A stretch of DNA of 64,000 bases from Candidatus Binatus sp. (GTDB taxonomy: Bacteria; Desulfobacterota; Binatia; Binatales; Binataceae): NCBI RefSeq assembly GCF_030646925.1, contig NZ_JAUSKL010000051.1:23379-87378 (forward strand). The letters run 5' to 3'. The position numbers were made by a program, and so were the translations under genes. Numbering within the stretch: position 1 is the first letter of the stretch; each line of letters opens with the position of its first letter. The notes under the pieces were generated by a model. It saw only the letters and a program-made list of their open reading frames with translations, did not search any database and had not been told where the DNA came from. Shown piece by piece: positions 33,842-42,871 of the stretch.

Positions 33842-35716
33842 GTGAGCAAAGTTGGCGGCGACGGCGCGCGCGATTATCCGCGGATTCGATTCGGCGCCGG
33901 CGATACGGCGGCGCTTGCGGCACGAGAACTTGCCGATGGGCTCGCTGCGATGCTCGGCGAGACTATCGACGCATCTGGTGACGCATCGACGGCGGGATCG
34001 GAGTTGCGGGTCGAGCTTGGCGATACGGACAAATCGAGCGCGAAGGCGGTACAACTCGACGGCGACAATATCGAAGTATCGCGCGAGGGCGGCGCTGTGG
34101 TGATGCGCGCAGGCAGCGATCGCGCACTGATTCACGCAGCGGCGGACCTGCTCGAGAAGCTCGGCGCGCGATTCCCGGTCGGCGCTGCGCCGTCGTATCC
34201 GCGAATCGAAGCGGTGCAAATCGGCGCGATCGAGCCGTATCGCGTCACGCCTGCGTTCACGCGGCGCGCCTTCGTGTCGGACATCATGACGTGGAACTAC
34301 AATTTCGCGGATCGGCTTGAATTGCATCTGCGGCACGATCGCGAATCTATTCCGTGGATGGCGCGGCGCGGCATCAATGCGTTTTCGTACATCAGGCATG
34401 CGCACGACACGCGGCTTCGGATCGATGAGATCGCGCCGATGCTCAGCGAGTATGGAATCGACGCCGAATATGGCGGTCACGTTTTGCAGCTCCTGTTGCC
34501 GCGCGATCGCTTCGAGAAAAATCCCGAGCTGTTCCCCGCCGATGATGACGGCGCGCGGATGGCCCGCGGCAACCTTTGCGTTTCGAATCGCGACGCGGTG
34601 AAGCTTGTGCGCGAGGGCGCGCTGAGTTACGTGCAAGCGCATCGCGAGAATCGGCTGTTGCACATCTGGGGTGCGGACGTGTGGCGCGGTGCGTGGTGCC
34701 GATGCGGGGAATGCCGCGAGCTGGCGCCGCAGCTTCAGTACATGGAAGTCGTGAACGAGATCGCGAATGCGCTGGCTGGCGATGCGAGCGCGCCGCCGGT
34801 CGCGTATCTCGCGTATCACGACACGATCGAGCCGCACGCCGGATTGAAGCCACTTAAGAATGTCTGGTTCGAGTGGGCGCCGCGCGAGCGATGCTACAGC
34901 CACGCGATCGACGACGACGCTTGCGAAATCAATCCGCGGTATTTGGAATCGCTGAAACGTTACATCGAAATTTTCGACGGGCGCGGGCACGTGTTCGAAT
35001 ATTATGCGGACGCGATCCTGTTCGGCGGGCTGGGGTTCGCGACGCCGCACGTGATTGCGCGCGACCTGCGCGCGTATCGAGCGCTCGGAATCACCAGCGT
35101 TTCGAACCTGACCTTCGGCGCGTACAGCGCGATGGCGTATCCGGTGAACCTCGAAGCGTTCGTGCGCGGATCGATCGATCCGGATTTCGAGCCGGCGCAT
35201 ACGATTGCCGATGTCGCCGCGGGAAGACATCCGGGGTGCGCGAGCGAGATGGCGACAGCGTATCGCGCGATCGAGCGCGCATCGAAGCTGGTGCTCGATT
35301 ATGGCGACGTGATGCGGCCGGTGATGCCGGCGGGCAAGGCGGCGCGCAAGCGCGTCGAACTGAAAACAGCGGCGCTGGCATTCGATGAAGCGCTCGCGTC
35401 GGCAGACCGCATCGCGAGGGCAATCGAGCATCCACGCGCCGATGCGGAGCGCGATCTGTGGCGCTACAGTGCCGACGTGCTGAACGCGTTGGCGGAGTAT
35501 CTCGGCGCGAAGCTCGAAACGGGCGCGGAGCGGCAGCGCCGCGGCGAAATTGCGATCGAAAAGATCGCGAGCGCGGTCGAACGCATCCGTGGAATCGATC
35601 TCGAAATAAAAGGAACGTGGGGCGCGCACGATCTCGAATGGATTCGCGAAATCTGGCTGAACGCGCTGCGGCGCGGACTCGAGGAGAATCCGCCGGCGGC
35701 CGAGGAGATTTTCTGA
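33842..35716 (+). CDS. DUF4838 / alpha-glucuronidase-like protein
   Basis: A 624-residue protein, started at GTG 33842 after GGAG (start tentative). The N-terminal 110 residues resemble the alpha-glucuronidase N-domain (beta-alpha units, ALIHAAADLLEKLGARFPVG). The core matches DUF4838 proteins: IPWMARRGINAFSY, GHVLQLLLPRDRF, NLCVSNRDAVKLVREGALSYV, ADVWRGAWCRCGECREL and VFEYYADAILFGG. The family has a TIM-barrel related to glycoside hydrolases; enzymatic activity has not been assigned to the family, to my knowledge. No signal peptide is seen, so it is probably cytosolic. Its stop codon overlaps the start of the acyl-CoA dehydrogenase gene, which suggests a common transcript. Confidence 0.75.
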   Translation: MSKVGGDGARDYPRIRFGAGDTAALAARELADGLAAMLGETIDASGDASTAGSELRVELGDTDKSSAKAVQLDGDNIEVSREGGAVVMRAGSDRALIHAAADLLEKLGARFPVGAAPSYPRIEAVQIGAIEPYRVTPAFTRRAFVSDIMTWNYNFADRLELHLRHDRESIPWMARRGINAFSYIRHAHDTRLRIDEIAPMLSEYGIDAEYGGHVLQLLLPRDRFEKNPELFPADDDGARMARGNLCVSNRDAVKLVREGALSYVQAHRENRLLHIWGADVWRGAWCRCGECRELAPQLQYMEVVNEIANALAGDASAPPVAYLAYHDTIEPHAGLKPLKNVWFEWAPRERCYSHAIDDDACEINPRYLESLKRYIEIFDGRGHVFEYYADAILFGGLGFATPHVIARDLRAYRALGITSVSNLTFGAYSAMAYPVNLEAFVRGSIDPDFEPAHTIADVAAGRHPGCASEMATAYRAIERASKLVLDYGDVMRPVMPAGKAARKRVELKTAALAFDEALASADRIARAIEHPRADAERDLWRYSADVLNALAEYLGAKLETGAERQRRGEIAIEKIASAVERIRGIDLEIKGTWGAHDLEWIREIWLNALRRGLEENPPAAEEIF

Positions 35717-36879
35717 TGGACAGCGAAAACGGATTCGCACTATCGCCTGAACTGCAATCGCTGCGCGACCAGGTCCGGAAGATAATCCGCGACGAGATAA
35801 TTCCAATCGAGGCGAAATGCGATCCCGACGCGGCCGAAATTCCCGAAGAAGACTACTGGCGCCTCGCGAAGAAAGCGCAGGCCGCGGGAATGTGGTGCAT
35901 GGGGTCGCCGATCGAGTATGGCGGCGGCGGCCTCGGCACTTTCGATATGTGCGTGCTGATGGAGGAAATGGCGCAGCATCGAATGGGCCTCTACAATCCG
36001 GGATGCGGCGTCTTCGGGCGCACGCCGCCGCCGGTGATTTACTCCGGCACCGAGGAGCAGAAGCGGACGTACGCTGGCGGCACCATCAAAAACGCGTGGT
36101 ACACATTCTTCGCCGTCACGGAGCCGAGCGGCGGATCCGATCCGGCGGGCGCGATTCAATGCCGCGCGGTGCGCCAGGGCGATACGTACGTCCTGAACGG
36201 GACCAAGATTTTCATCTCGCATGCGCATGAAGCGGAGTGGGGCGTGGTCTTTGCGCGCACCGATGCGAAAGCGGGGCGCAAAGGGATCACCTGCTTCATC
36301 ATCAAGAAGGGCGCGCCGGGATTTACCGCGCGGCCATTCAAGACGCTGCGCACTTCGGCGCTGCCCAACGAAGTTCATTTCGAGGATTGCATCGTGCCGA
36401 TCGAGCAACGCGTTGGGCCCGAAGGCGAGGGATTGAACCTTGCGCTCGATTTGTTGTCGCGGCTCAGATTCCCATATTCGGCGTGCAACGTCGGCGTCGG
36501 AGTCGCGGCGCTGAAGATGTCGATCAATCATGCGAAGCAGCGCAGCACGTTCGGCGAGTTGCTGTCGAAGCGCCAGGCAATCCAGTGGATGCTCGCGGAT
36601 TCGGAAGTGGAACTGCGCGCCGCGCGATGGCTCACGTGGGAGGGCGCCTGGAAGGCCGATCGGGGCGAGGACTTTCGCACCGAGGCGTCGATCGCCAAGC
36701 TGTATTCGAGCGAAGTGCTGGGCCGCGTGGTCGATCGCGCGGTGCAGATTCACGGCGGCTACGGCGTCAGCAAGGAGTTCCCGATCGAGCGATGGTACCG
36801 CGAGGCGCGCATCCGGCGCATCGGCGAAGGGCCGTCGGAAGTGCATCGGATGGTGATCGCGCGCTCGCTACTAAGATGA
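35716..36879 (+). CDS. Acyl-CoA dehydrogenase family flavoprotein
   Basis: A 387-residue FAD enzyme of the acyl-CoA dehydrogenase superfamily. The N-terminal helical part contains IEYGGGGLGTFDMCVLMEEMAQ. The beta domain shows FFAVTEPSGGSDPAG and TKIFISHAHEAEWGVVFART, and the C-terminal domain has VQIHGGYGVSKEFPIERWYREARIRRIGEGPSEVHRMVIAR. It introduces a double bond in an acyl-CoA and passes electrons to ETF; the chain specificity is not evident. The ATG at 35716 is chosen because it overlaps the DUF4838 stop by one base (TGATG) and gives the typical length. The next gene is a CoA-transferase 22 bases away, supporting a role in catabolism of a CoA-activated acid. Confidence 0.95.
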   Translation: MDSENGFALSPELQSLRDQVRKIIRDEIIPIEAKCDPDAAEIPEEDYWRLAKKAQAAGMWCMGSPIEYGGGGLGTFDMCVLMEEMAQHRMGLYNPGCGVFGRTPPPVIYSGTEEQKRTYAGGTIKNAWYTFFAVTEPSGGSDPAGAIQCRAVRQGDTYVLNGTKIFISHAHEAEWGVVFARTDAKAGRKGITCFIIKKGAPGFTARPFKTLRTSALPNEVHFEDCIVPIEQRVGPEGEGLNLALDLLSRLRFPYSACNVGVGVAALKMSINHAKQRSTFGELLSKRQAIQWMLADSEVELRAARWLTWEGAWKADRGEDFRTEASIAKLYSSEVLGRVVDRAVQIHGGYGVSKEFPIERWYREARIRRIGEGPSEVHRMVIARSLLR

Positions 36880-36901
36880 TGGTCGAAGCAGGAGAGAATC
36901 G

Positions 36902-38083
36902 ATGACGCTGCCGCTCGATGGAATCCGCGTGATTGACCTGGGCCAGGTGTACGCGGCGCCGTATTGCACCTTGCAACTCGCCGCGATGGGCGCGGACGTG
37001 ATTAAAATCGAGCCGCCGAAAATCGGCGAGGTACTGCGGCGGCCGGATCTCTCGCCGGGCGGTGTGAATTATTCGTTCCTGATGCTGAACGCGAACAAGC
37101 GCTCGGTGACGATCAATCTGAAGGATCGCCGCGGCCCGGAAATCGTGCTCAGACTGCTCGAACATGCCGATGTGCTGGTCGAGAACTATCTCGACGGCGT
37201 GATGGAATCGTTCGGACTCGGTTACGATCAGATCGCGGCGAAATTTCCGCGGCTGATTTACGCGTCGGGCAAGGGTTACGGCGCCGACAGCCGCTGGGCC
37301 AAGCTCGGCTCGATGGACAACACGATCCAGGCGTCGTCGGGCTTCATCAGTATCACCGGCTTTCCCGATCAACCGGTAAAGACCTCGGCGACCTTTATCG
37401 ACATGGGCACCGGCAGCCATCTGGTGAGCGGGATTCTCGCGGCGTTGATCCAGCGCGGCAAAACCGGGCGCGGACAGCACGTCGAAGTCGCGATGCTCGA
37501 CGTCGCGATTCCGGCGCTGACGAGCGCGGTCGCGCCGGTGTTGCAGGGCGCTCGCTTCAAGCGGCTCGGCAATCGCCATTGGGGCGCGTGCCCGACCAAC
37601 ATTTATCCTGCTCGCGACGGCGAGATTCTGATCTTCTGCCTGACCGAGGCGCACTGGCGGACGCTCGCGAAGCTGATGGCGCGCGAGGATCTCATCAACG
37701 ATCCGCGCTGCGCGAATCACGGCACGCGCCTCAAGATTGTCGACGAACTCGACGGCGTAGTCGGCGATTGGACGCGCGGGCAGGCGCGCGACGATATCGT
37801 CAGGCTGCTGATCGCGGCGGGCATCCCGTGCGCGCCGGTGCGAGGGCTCGAGGAAGTGCTCGCGGATCCCGAGGTCGCGCAGCGCGGCACGCTGATCGAG
37901 AGCGAGTATCCGACGCGCGGCGCAATTCGCGTGGTCGGCACGCCGATCAAACTCTCCGACGCACCCGCGAGCGTGCTGGCGCGGCGTCCGCCCCAACTCG
38001 GCGAGCACAATGCGGAAGTGCTCGCGACAATCGGGATCGGCGCGGACGAACTCGAACGGCTGGCGCGCGACGGAGTCGTCTGA
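36902..38083 (+). CDS. Class III CoA-transferase (CaiB/BaiF family)
   Basis: A 393-residue CoA-transferase. Family segments are VIDLGQVYAAPYCTLQLAAMGADVIKIEPP, the NANKRSVTINLKDRRG stretch, DVLVENY and RQAIQASSG-like MDNTIQASSGFISITG. An Asp in the FIDMGTGSH segment is the candidate catalytic residue. It moves CoA between acids, typically activating a carboxylate with another acyl-CoA. Paired with the acyl-CoA dehydrogenase it suggests a short CoA-dependent oxidation route. It is followed five bases later by a lipoprotein gene. Confidence 0.94.
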   Translation: MTLPLDGIRVIDLGQVYAAPYCTLQLAAMGADVIKIEPPKIGEVLRRPDLSPGGVNYSFLMLNANKRSVTINLKDRRGPEIVLRLLEHADVLVENYLDGVMESFGLGYDQIAAKFPRLIYASGKGYGADSRWAKLGSMDNTIQASSGFISITGFPDQPVKTSATFIDMGTGSHLVSGILAALIQRGKTGRGQHVEVAMLDVAIPALTSAVAPVLQGARFKRLGNRHWGACPTNIYPARDGEILIFCLTEAHWRTLAKLMAREDLINDPRCANHGTRLKIVDELDGVVGDWTRGQARDDIVRLLIAAGIPCAPVRGLEEVLADPEVAQRGTLIESEYPTRGAIRVVGTPIKLSDAPASVLARRPPQLGEHNAEVLATIGIGADELERLARDGVV

Positions 38084-38087
38084 ACGG

Positions 38088-38795
38088 ATGCGCGGGATTC
38101 GGCTCGATCACGCGATGCGGAATTTTTTCTGCCGGGGCCCGTTGCGTTTCGCGCGATTGCCGATCGCCGCGCTGATCGCTTCGATGCTCCACGCTTGTGC
38201 GCCGGGTTACGATCAGCAATCGGCGGAACCTTCGGCGGCATACGAGCCGGCGGAGTCGCCTTCGGTCTATCTTTCACCGGCGGGATTCAAGGCGGATCTG
38301 ATCACGCCCGCCGGCATCCACGTGAAGACCAACGGGCAATACAAAACCGATGCGCAGAAAGAGTCCGCGGCCAACGCGATCGACAGGTACTGGAATGAAG
38401 TCCGGAAATGCGCGCTGACGGTGGTGCCTCCCGGCGACACGATTTTCTCGAAGCAGATCATACCGCAATTCCCAAAGCATCTGTCGATCGAAATCGCGGA
38501 CAACTGGCAGGTGGTCGAGGGTCCGAAAACGCATCGCAAGATGCAGGCGTTCCCGTCGCTGGCGCATCCGGGTTCGTGGTCAACGGCGCGGCGCGAGGAA
38601 GAGGCGCTGTTCGTGACGGTGGTGCCGGAGCTGGTCGGACTGGGGCCGCAGATGGCGGGCGAGCTGAACGTGTGGCTGTCGGGCAGTACCAGCAACGCGC
38701 CGCTGGACCTGTCGAATACCTGCTCGACGGTCGCGTGCGTCAAATTCGACTATCCGAATGCGCCGTCGCAAGCGTGGTCGGACTGCGAGGATTAG
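38088..38795 (+). CDS. Hypothetical lipoprotein
   Basis: A 235-residue secreted protein. The first 40 residues contain a basic segment and a hydrophobic stretch (LPIAALIASMLHAC), ending in a lipobox-like LHAC, so it is likely lipid-anchored. The mature domain (about 190 residues) contains KTNGQYKTDAQKESAANAIDRYWNEVRKC and is followed by beta-rich sequence with three more cysteines. No known family was recognised. It starts 5 bases after the CoA-transferase stop and might be translationally coupled. A later in-frame ATG (38115) also fits the signal peptide. Confidence 0.65.
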   Translation: MRGIRLDHAMRNFFCRGPLRFARLPIAALIASMLHACAPGYDQQSAEPSAAYEPAESPSVYLSPAGFKADLITPAGIHVKTNGQYKTDAQKESAANAIDRYWNEVRKCALTVVPPGDTIFSKQIIPQFPKHLSIEIADNWQVVEGPKTHRKMQAFPSLAHPGSWSTARREEEALFVTVVPELVGLGPQMAGELNVWLSGSTSNAPLDLSNTCSTVACVKFDYPNAPSQAWSDCED

Positions 38796-38885
38796 ATTTT
38801 CTGTTGTTCTCGCAGGAACCAACTCTTGATTTCCGCGTTCACAGAATGACTTCATATAGATGACTTTTTGATAGCTTGCGTTGTC

Positions 38886-41309
38886 ATGGCGCAATCAAGG
38901 GTGACCGGGGCCACGGACGCACTTCGTTTGTTTGAACTCGAATCCGTTCCTCCCGAACGCCTCGAGTTGCAGCTCTCGCCGGTGGCCGGGACGGTTGCGA
39001 GCTACGTTCTTACCGGGGCCGCCGAACGCTCGTGGCAAATCCTCAATCAGCATCTCGCGCGGCCAAAGGGCGCGGTGTTCTGGGTTGGCGGACCGCCGGG
39101 ATGCGGCAAGACACACTTCCTCAACTATGCGATCGCGCTCGAGAGCCGCGCCGGGACGCTGGAGGCGGGGAATGCGCGGCGGCTGATCTGCGGCTTCGAA
39201 GCGTCAGGCCCGGTAAACGTGTCGGAACTCGAATTCTACCTGTTGAGTGCGATCGCGGAACCGATCGGCGCCGAGCAAAGGACCATTGATTTATGGCGCG
39301 AGATGCGCGGGGTGGGCGCCTTGCTGGTTGCGCTCGAAAACGTTCGCCGTATCGGAGTCCGCGCGCTCACGGTCGCGATCGATTTTGGATTGTCGTCGTG
39401 CCCGACGCTCGCCGAGTTTATCGAGACGCTGGCGCAGGCCGCCCAAAGATCGACCCAGGTCAAATTCACCGTTATCGCCGCGGGCCGCGAGTCGATCGGC
39501 GAGCCGGCCAAGGTGCTGGAAGTAGCGGCTGCTGCGCCGCACGAAAGAGTCAGCGTCGCGCTGCGGCGGGTCCGCAAGCTCAACGCGGCGCCGTCGCAGA
39601 TCGAGCAGGCCTACGGCGGTATCGAATGCGGCGGCTACGATCCGCAATCGATATTCCCATTTCACCCCTCCTCGCTCGACGCAATCGGGGCGATTGCGGG
39701 CGCCGATCCGACCATCACGGAATTGTCGCGGGTCGCGCGCGCGGCGCTTGAGGCGGCGAAGGAAGACGTCGAGCGGCTCGCGCGCCTGATCTATCCCGCC
39801 GATCTCACGCAGATTCCGTCGATTGAAAAGTTGGTCGAGCGGAGATTGACGCCGAGCGCCGCCACTGCGCTGAAGATCGCGCGCAACTCGATCGAACGAT
39901 TCGATCGCGGCGACAGAGAACTTGCGCGGGAAATTGTCGATGCGCTGATGCTTGACAACCTGCGCGGCGAACCTCGGCCAGCCATCACGCTGCGTGACCT
40001 GGCCTCGCGAGTCTCGATGCTTGCGCAGGCGCCCGCGGATGAATCGTGGCCGATGCCTCGCCTTCGCGAATTAATCCGCCAATTGGGCTTCTACACCGGC
40101 GGCATCATCAGCCTCGCGGCGGACTCGGTGCGATTCGATCCCACCGCGGCCGGCTCTCCGGAGGTCGCCGCCTTCAACGCGGCGCTCGAACTGATGCGCC
40201 GGTTCGATTCGTCGCTAATCGAGGCGCGCGACAGTGCGGAACTGCAGGCGCGCTATCGCCAACTGGACGCGGCGCTCGGCGCCGCGATCGAGCGAGCCAA
40301 TCGCACCGTCGCCGCGCTGTCTGGCGCGCTCGCCGAGTTTCATCTGGATTTGCCGCCAGCGCATCAGCATGCGATTGCGAGCTTCGTCGCGGTGGCGGAA
40401 TCGGGCGCCGCAGGATTGGCTGCGATGAGCAAAGATCCCGCGCAGCGTGAATCGGCGCAGAAGGTTTGTGAAGCCTACGAGGCGCTGGCGGACGCGGCCG
40501 AGGCGGTGCCGCGAATCCGCTCGATGCGCACGTTCCTCGCCGATACTGGATTGCGCGCGGATTCGCCGGACATCACCTGGCAGGATGGCTCGACCGCTGC
40601 GCTGGAAACGGAATGCGAGCTTCTGATCGCGGAGCTCGGGCCGCGGCTGATCACCGGCGCAATCCGGAACTTGAGCTCCGTCGAAGCACGTTTTCATAAA
40701 TTCAAATGGACTTATGTGCAGCGATACCAGGCCGAGCACGAGAAATGGCGGATCGAGATGGACCGCCTGACGCCGATTGCGGAAGACGCGCGCCGCTACT
40801 CCAAGGCGCTAAGGCTCCTCGACGCGATTGCGGCCCTGGGTCCCGCTGAGGGCGCGCAGTTCGAGGAGCGCACCGCGGAGATCGCAGCCCGGGTCGTGCC
40901 GTGCGATCCGCGTCACAAGCCTGCTCCGGAAGCGAGTCCCCTCTGTGTGAGTTGCGGCTTTCGGCTGGGCGCGCATTCGCCGCGCGAGGAACTCGCCGAC
41001 GCGACGGACCGGCTCCGGCGGGCGCTCGGGCTCAAACTCGACGCGCTGTCGCAAAAGGTGATCGCCCGGCTGATTCGCCAGTACGACAAGCAGCATCGGC
41101 TCGACGGATTTCTGAAAATAATCCAGGCTTCGCAAACCGACGCGCTGGTGCGATTGCTCGACGAAAATCTCGCGAGCTATCTAGCCGGGATCCTCGACGA
41201 AAAAACGCCCCACGCGGCGTCCGACGTCCAGGACGGCACAACGCAGCCGAGGAACGCGGGCCGTGGAAAAATCAATCGGGTGGGCGTGAACCGGCAAAGC
41301 GATCGCTGA
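38886..41309 (+). CDS. Large P-loop ATPase with C-terminal Cys motif (BREX PglY/DUF6079-like architecture?)
   Basis: An 807-residue protein. Walker A GGPPGCGKTH is at 68-77 and a candidate Walker B strand (ALTVAIDFG) lies near residue 160, without the usual second acidic residue. The rest is largely alpha-helical, including a coiled-coil-rich region (residues about 430-640). Near the C-terminus a C-x17-C-x2-C arrangement (VPCDP...SPLCVSCGFRLG) could bind zinc, followed by a helical tail. Position of the P-loop near the N-terminus and a CxxC near the C-terminus recall DUF6079/PglY-type ATPases of defence loci, but the protein is shorter and no methyltransferase, PglX or PglZ gene is nearby. 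The start at ATG 38886 is chosen over 38868 as it directly begins the conserved part. Function unknown. Confidence 0.6.
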   Translation: MAQSRVTGATDALRLFELESVPPERLELQLSPVAGTVASYVLTGAAERSWQILNQHLARPKGAVFWVGGPPGCGKTHFLNYAIALESRAGTLEAGNARRLICGFEASGPVNVSELEFYLLSAIAEPIGAEQRTIDLWREMRGVGALLVALENVRRIGVRALTVAIDFGLSSCPTLAEFIETLAQAAQRSTQVKFTVIAAGRESIGEPAKVLEVAAAAPHERVSVALRRVRKLNAAPSQIEQAYGGIECGGYDPQSIFPFHPSSLDAIGAIAGADPTITELSRVARAALEAAKEDVERLARLIYPADLTQIPSIEKLVERRLTPSAATALKIARNSIERFDRGDRELAREIVDALMLDNLRGEPRPAITLRDLASRVSMLAQAPADESWPMPRLRELIRQLGFYTGGIISLAADSVRFDPTAAGSPEVAAFNAALELMRRFDSSLIEARDSAELQARYRQLDAALGAAIERANRTVAALSGALAEFHLDLPPAHQHAIASFVAVAESGAAGLAAMSKDPAQRESAQKVCEAYEALADAAEAVPRIRSMRTFLADTGLRADSPDITWQDGSTAALETECELLIAELGPRLITGAIRNLSSVEARFHKFKWTYVQRYQAEHEKWRIEMDRLTPIAEDARRYSKALRLLDAIAALGPAEGAQFEERTAEIAARVVPCDPRHKPAPEASPLCVSCGFRLGAHSPREELADATDRLRRALGLKLDALSQKVIARLIRQYDKQHRLDGFLKIIQASQTDALVRLLDENLASYLAGILDEKTPHAASDVQDGTTQPRNAGRGKINRVGVNRQSDR

Positions 41310-41391
41310 TCGCGCAGAACTGGCGGCGCGGCTGAGTTCGGTAATCGAAACTGAATCGTGGCGACCAGGCAGCGCAGATCGGCGCGGCAAT

Positions 41392-41631
41392 CTAGGCGGA
41401 TTGGCGCTTGCGCGGCTGGCCCGGCGGAAAAGCGCTCGCGCGCTTGCGGCGCGCCGGCACGTTGAATCGATCCAGCATGCGGAAGCACGCGTTGCGAATG
41501 ATTTCGAGACCCCATAGCAGCGCCATCCCGGCCGATACGCCGATTCCGCGCGCGACTTCCTTGGCGAAATCCACTCCGGTGAGCGGCGTGATTCTAACCC
41601 GCGGCGTAGGCTGTTCCTGGCTGGTTTCCAT
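41392..41631 (-). CDS. Small putative membrane-associated protein
   Basis: About 79 residues (METSQEQPTP...), ending in a strongly basic tail (ARRKRASAF ... RKRQSA). A central hydrophobic segment (EVARGIGVSAGMALLWGLEII) could span or lie on the membrane. No family was recognised. The ATG at 41631 or the one two codons earlier (41637) are both possible. The gene is convergent with the large ATPase gene and lies 83 bases downstream of the secreted protein gene on the same strand. The codon use is similar to that of flanking genes, which argues for a real gene, but no strong ribosome site is present. Confidence 0.5.
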   Translation of the reverse strand: METSQEQPTPRVRITPLTGVDFAKEVARGIGVSAGMALLWGLEIIRNACFRMLDRFNVPARRKRASAFPPGQPRKRQSA

Positions 41632-41714
41632 CTGCATGAAGAGTAAGGGGCGAAGCGCCCGCACGCAACGCCTCGCCCCTGATATGTTCAGGCGATTGTT
41701 CCGACGCGCGCCGC

Positions 41715-42521
41715 TCAGTGCGGCAGCGAGGGCAATCCTCCCCCAGTTGGACTTGCTTCGGGCTCCGCCGCCACCGCCGATAGCTTGGTGATCGTCACGT
41801 CGTCGAAGCGCGCCTGCGAATCGTCGCGAGACCACAGCCCGATTCGCCCCTTCGCGATTTTGCTGTCGTCGATATCGAACACCATCTTGTTGTCGTCGTA
41901 GGTGATGAAGTGTCCGCCCTGCGCCACCACCTTGAGCTTGTACCAATTGTCCTTGTCAGTCGGAACGACGCTCTGCTTCAGCAGTTCGACCTTCCCGTTA
42001 TACATTCGCGACAGCGAGAAATAGTCACTTGGGCATCCCGCGGACAGCAGATAAAAATTCTTGTCATTGACGTAGCGGAACAGGATGCCGCCCGAGCAAT
42101 CGAAACGGCCACCGGTTGATTTGAATGCCGTCTCGATCGAAAAGTTCGAATACTCAGTCGGATCGGTGACGATCGTCATCGGAAAATAGTCGAGCGCGTG
42201 CGTCAGCGAGGCGAGCAATCGTCCCGCTGGCAGGCCGTAGGTATTCGGTTTGCTGGGCGCAGTCGGATCGGGGATGACCTGCCAGTCCGCCTCGAGCAAT
42301 TTCCATCCGGTAGCCACGCTGCCGGCTTTGTCCGAGTCGAAATTCCAAACCTTGACTTCCGGCGTCGGAGTTGGAGTTGCGGTCAAGGTTGGTGTGGGTT
42401 CCGGCGTTCCTGCTTTCTTTTTCTGCTTCGGATATGCCGCCGGACCAGTAATGAGAATCGTCATCACGATTCCCGCTGCAACGACCGCGGCGCTCCGCAG
42501 CCACGAATTTTCCGTCATCAT
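41715..42521 (-). CDS. Secreted protein with concanavalin/LamG-like domain
   Basis: A 268-residue exported protein. A hydrophobic signal segment (residues 10-30) is followed by a Thr/Pro-rich stretch with TPTP repeats (PTPTLTATPTPTPE, residues 42-55). A beta-sandwich-like domain comes next (WNFDSDKAGSVATGWKLLEADWQV ... IGLWSRDDSQARFDDVTI) that resembles the 3-keto-disaccharide hydrolase/DUF1080 or LamG folds. The final IGLWSRDDSQARFDDV segment is characteristic of such carbohydrate-binding-like domains. No catalytic residues can be assigned. It is the only gene between the small protein and mraZ and is transcribed away from the dcw cluster. Confidence 0.7.
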   Translation of the reverse strand: MMTENSWLRSAAVVAAGIVMTILITGPAAYPKQKKKAGTPEPTPTLTATPTPTPEVKVWNFDSDKAGSVATGWKLLEADWQVIPDPTAPSKPNTYGLPAGRLLASLTHALDYFPMTIVTDPTEYSNFSIETAFKSTGGRFDCSGGILFRYVNDKNFYLLSAGCPSDYFSLSRMYNGKVELLKQSVVPTDKDNWYKLKVVAQGGHFITYDDNKMVFDIDDSKIAKGRIGLWSRDDSQARFDDVTITKLSAVAAEPEASPTGGGLPSLPH

Positions 42522-42871
42522 CTATCCTCTCTCCGCCCGTCCTTGCTGAGGCGTTTGTAGTGCCGGTTTTCGAAACCCGAGAATTGCGCGAGTTTCGCGA
42601 ATCAATGCGCCCCCTGTCAAGCTGGCTCATCATTGGGACCGGGCTGAATACTCACTTGGGTCCGTTCGACGGCAATCGTCATTAGCGATTCCGCAAATGC
42701 GCGGCGACAACTCGACTGTATGCAGTTCTGATCTGGCTATTCTGCTTTCGCCTTTTCTTCGTATGTGAGTATCGGCGACTGGATACTCAATTTTTTTCCG
42801 CGTGCATACCCAATTTACTTGACTGTGGTGGGATAGAGTGGGACATTGTGGAACGCTGCGGAGGGAAAACG
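42522..42871. other. Intergenic region before the dcw cluster
   Basis: This 350-base stretch separates the secreted protein gene (minus) from mraZ (plus). It has an AT-rich part (42770-42825, including a run of seven T) and contains the MraZ repeats. A possible -35 TTGACT at 42819 with a weak -10 near 42842 overlaps the MraZ repeats, which would allow autorepression. No coding sequence was seen. Confidence 0.5.
42829..42853 (+). promoter_or_regulatory. MraZ operator: three direct repeats with 10-base period
   Basis: TGGGA, TGGGA and TGGAA start at 42829, 42839 and 42849, each separated by five bases. This is the arrangement known for the MraZ box upstream of mraZ in other bacteria, where MraZ binds and represses the dcw promoter. 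The third repeat lies 19 bases before the mraZ GTG. Confidence 0.75.

Noticed and set aside
33770-35806. A 678-codon open frame on the minus strand opposite the DUF4838 gene
   Set aside because: The product is Arg/Ala-rich low-complexity sequence without any motif, a common by-product of GC-rich coding DNA; the plus-strand frame encodes recognisable DUF4838 segments.
35740-36846. A 368-codon minus-strand frame opposite the acyl-CoA dehydrogenase
   Set aside because: No motif and skewed composition; the plus-strand gene is complete and coupled to its neighbours.
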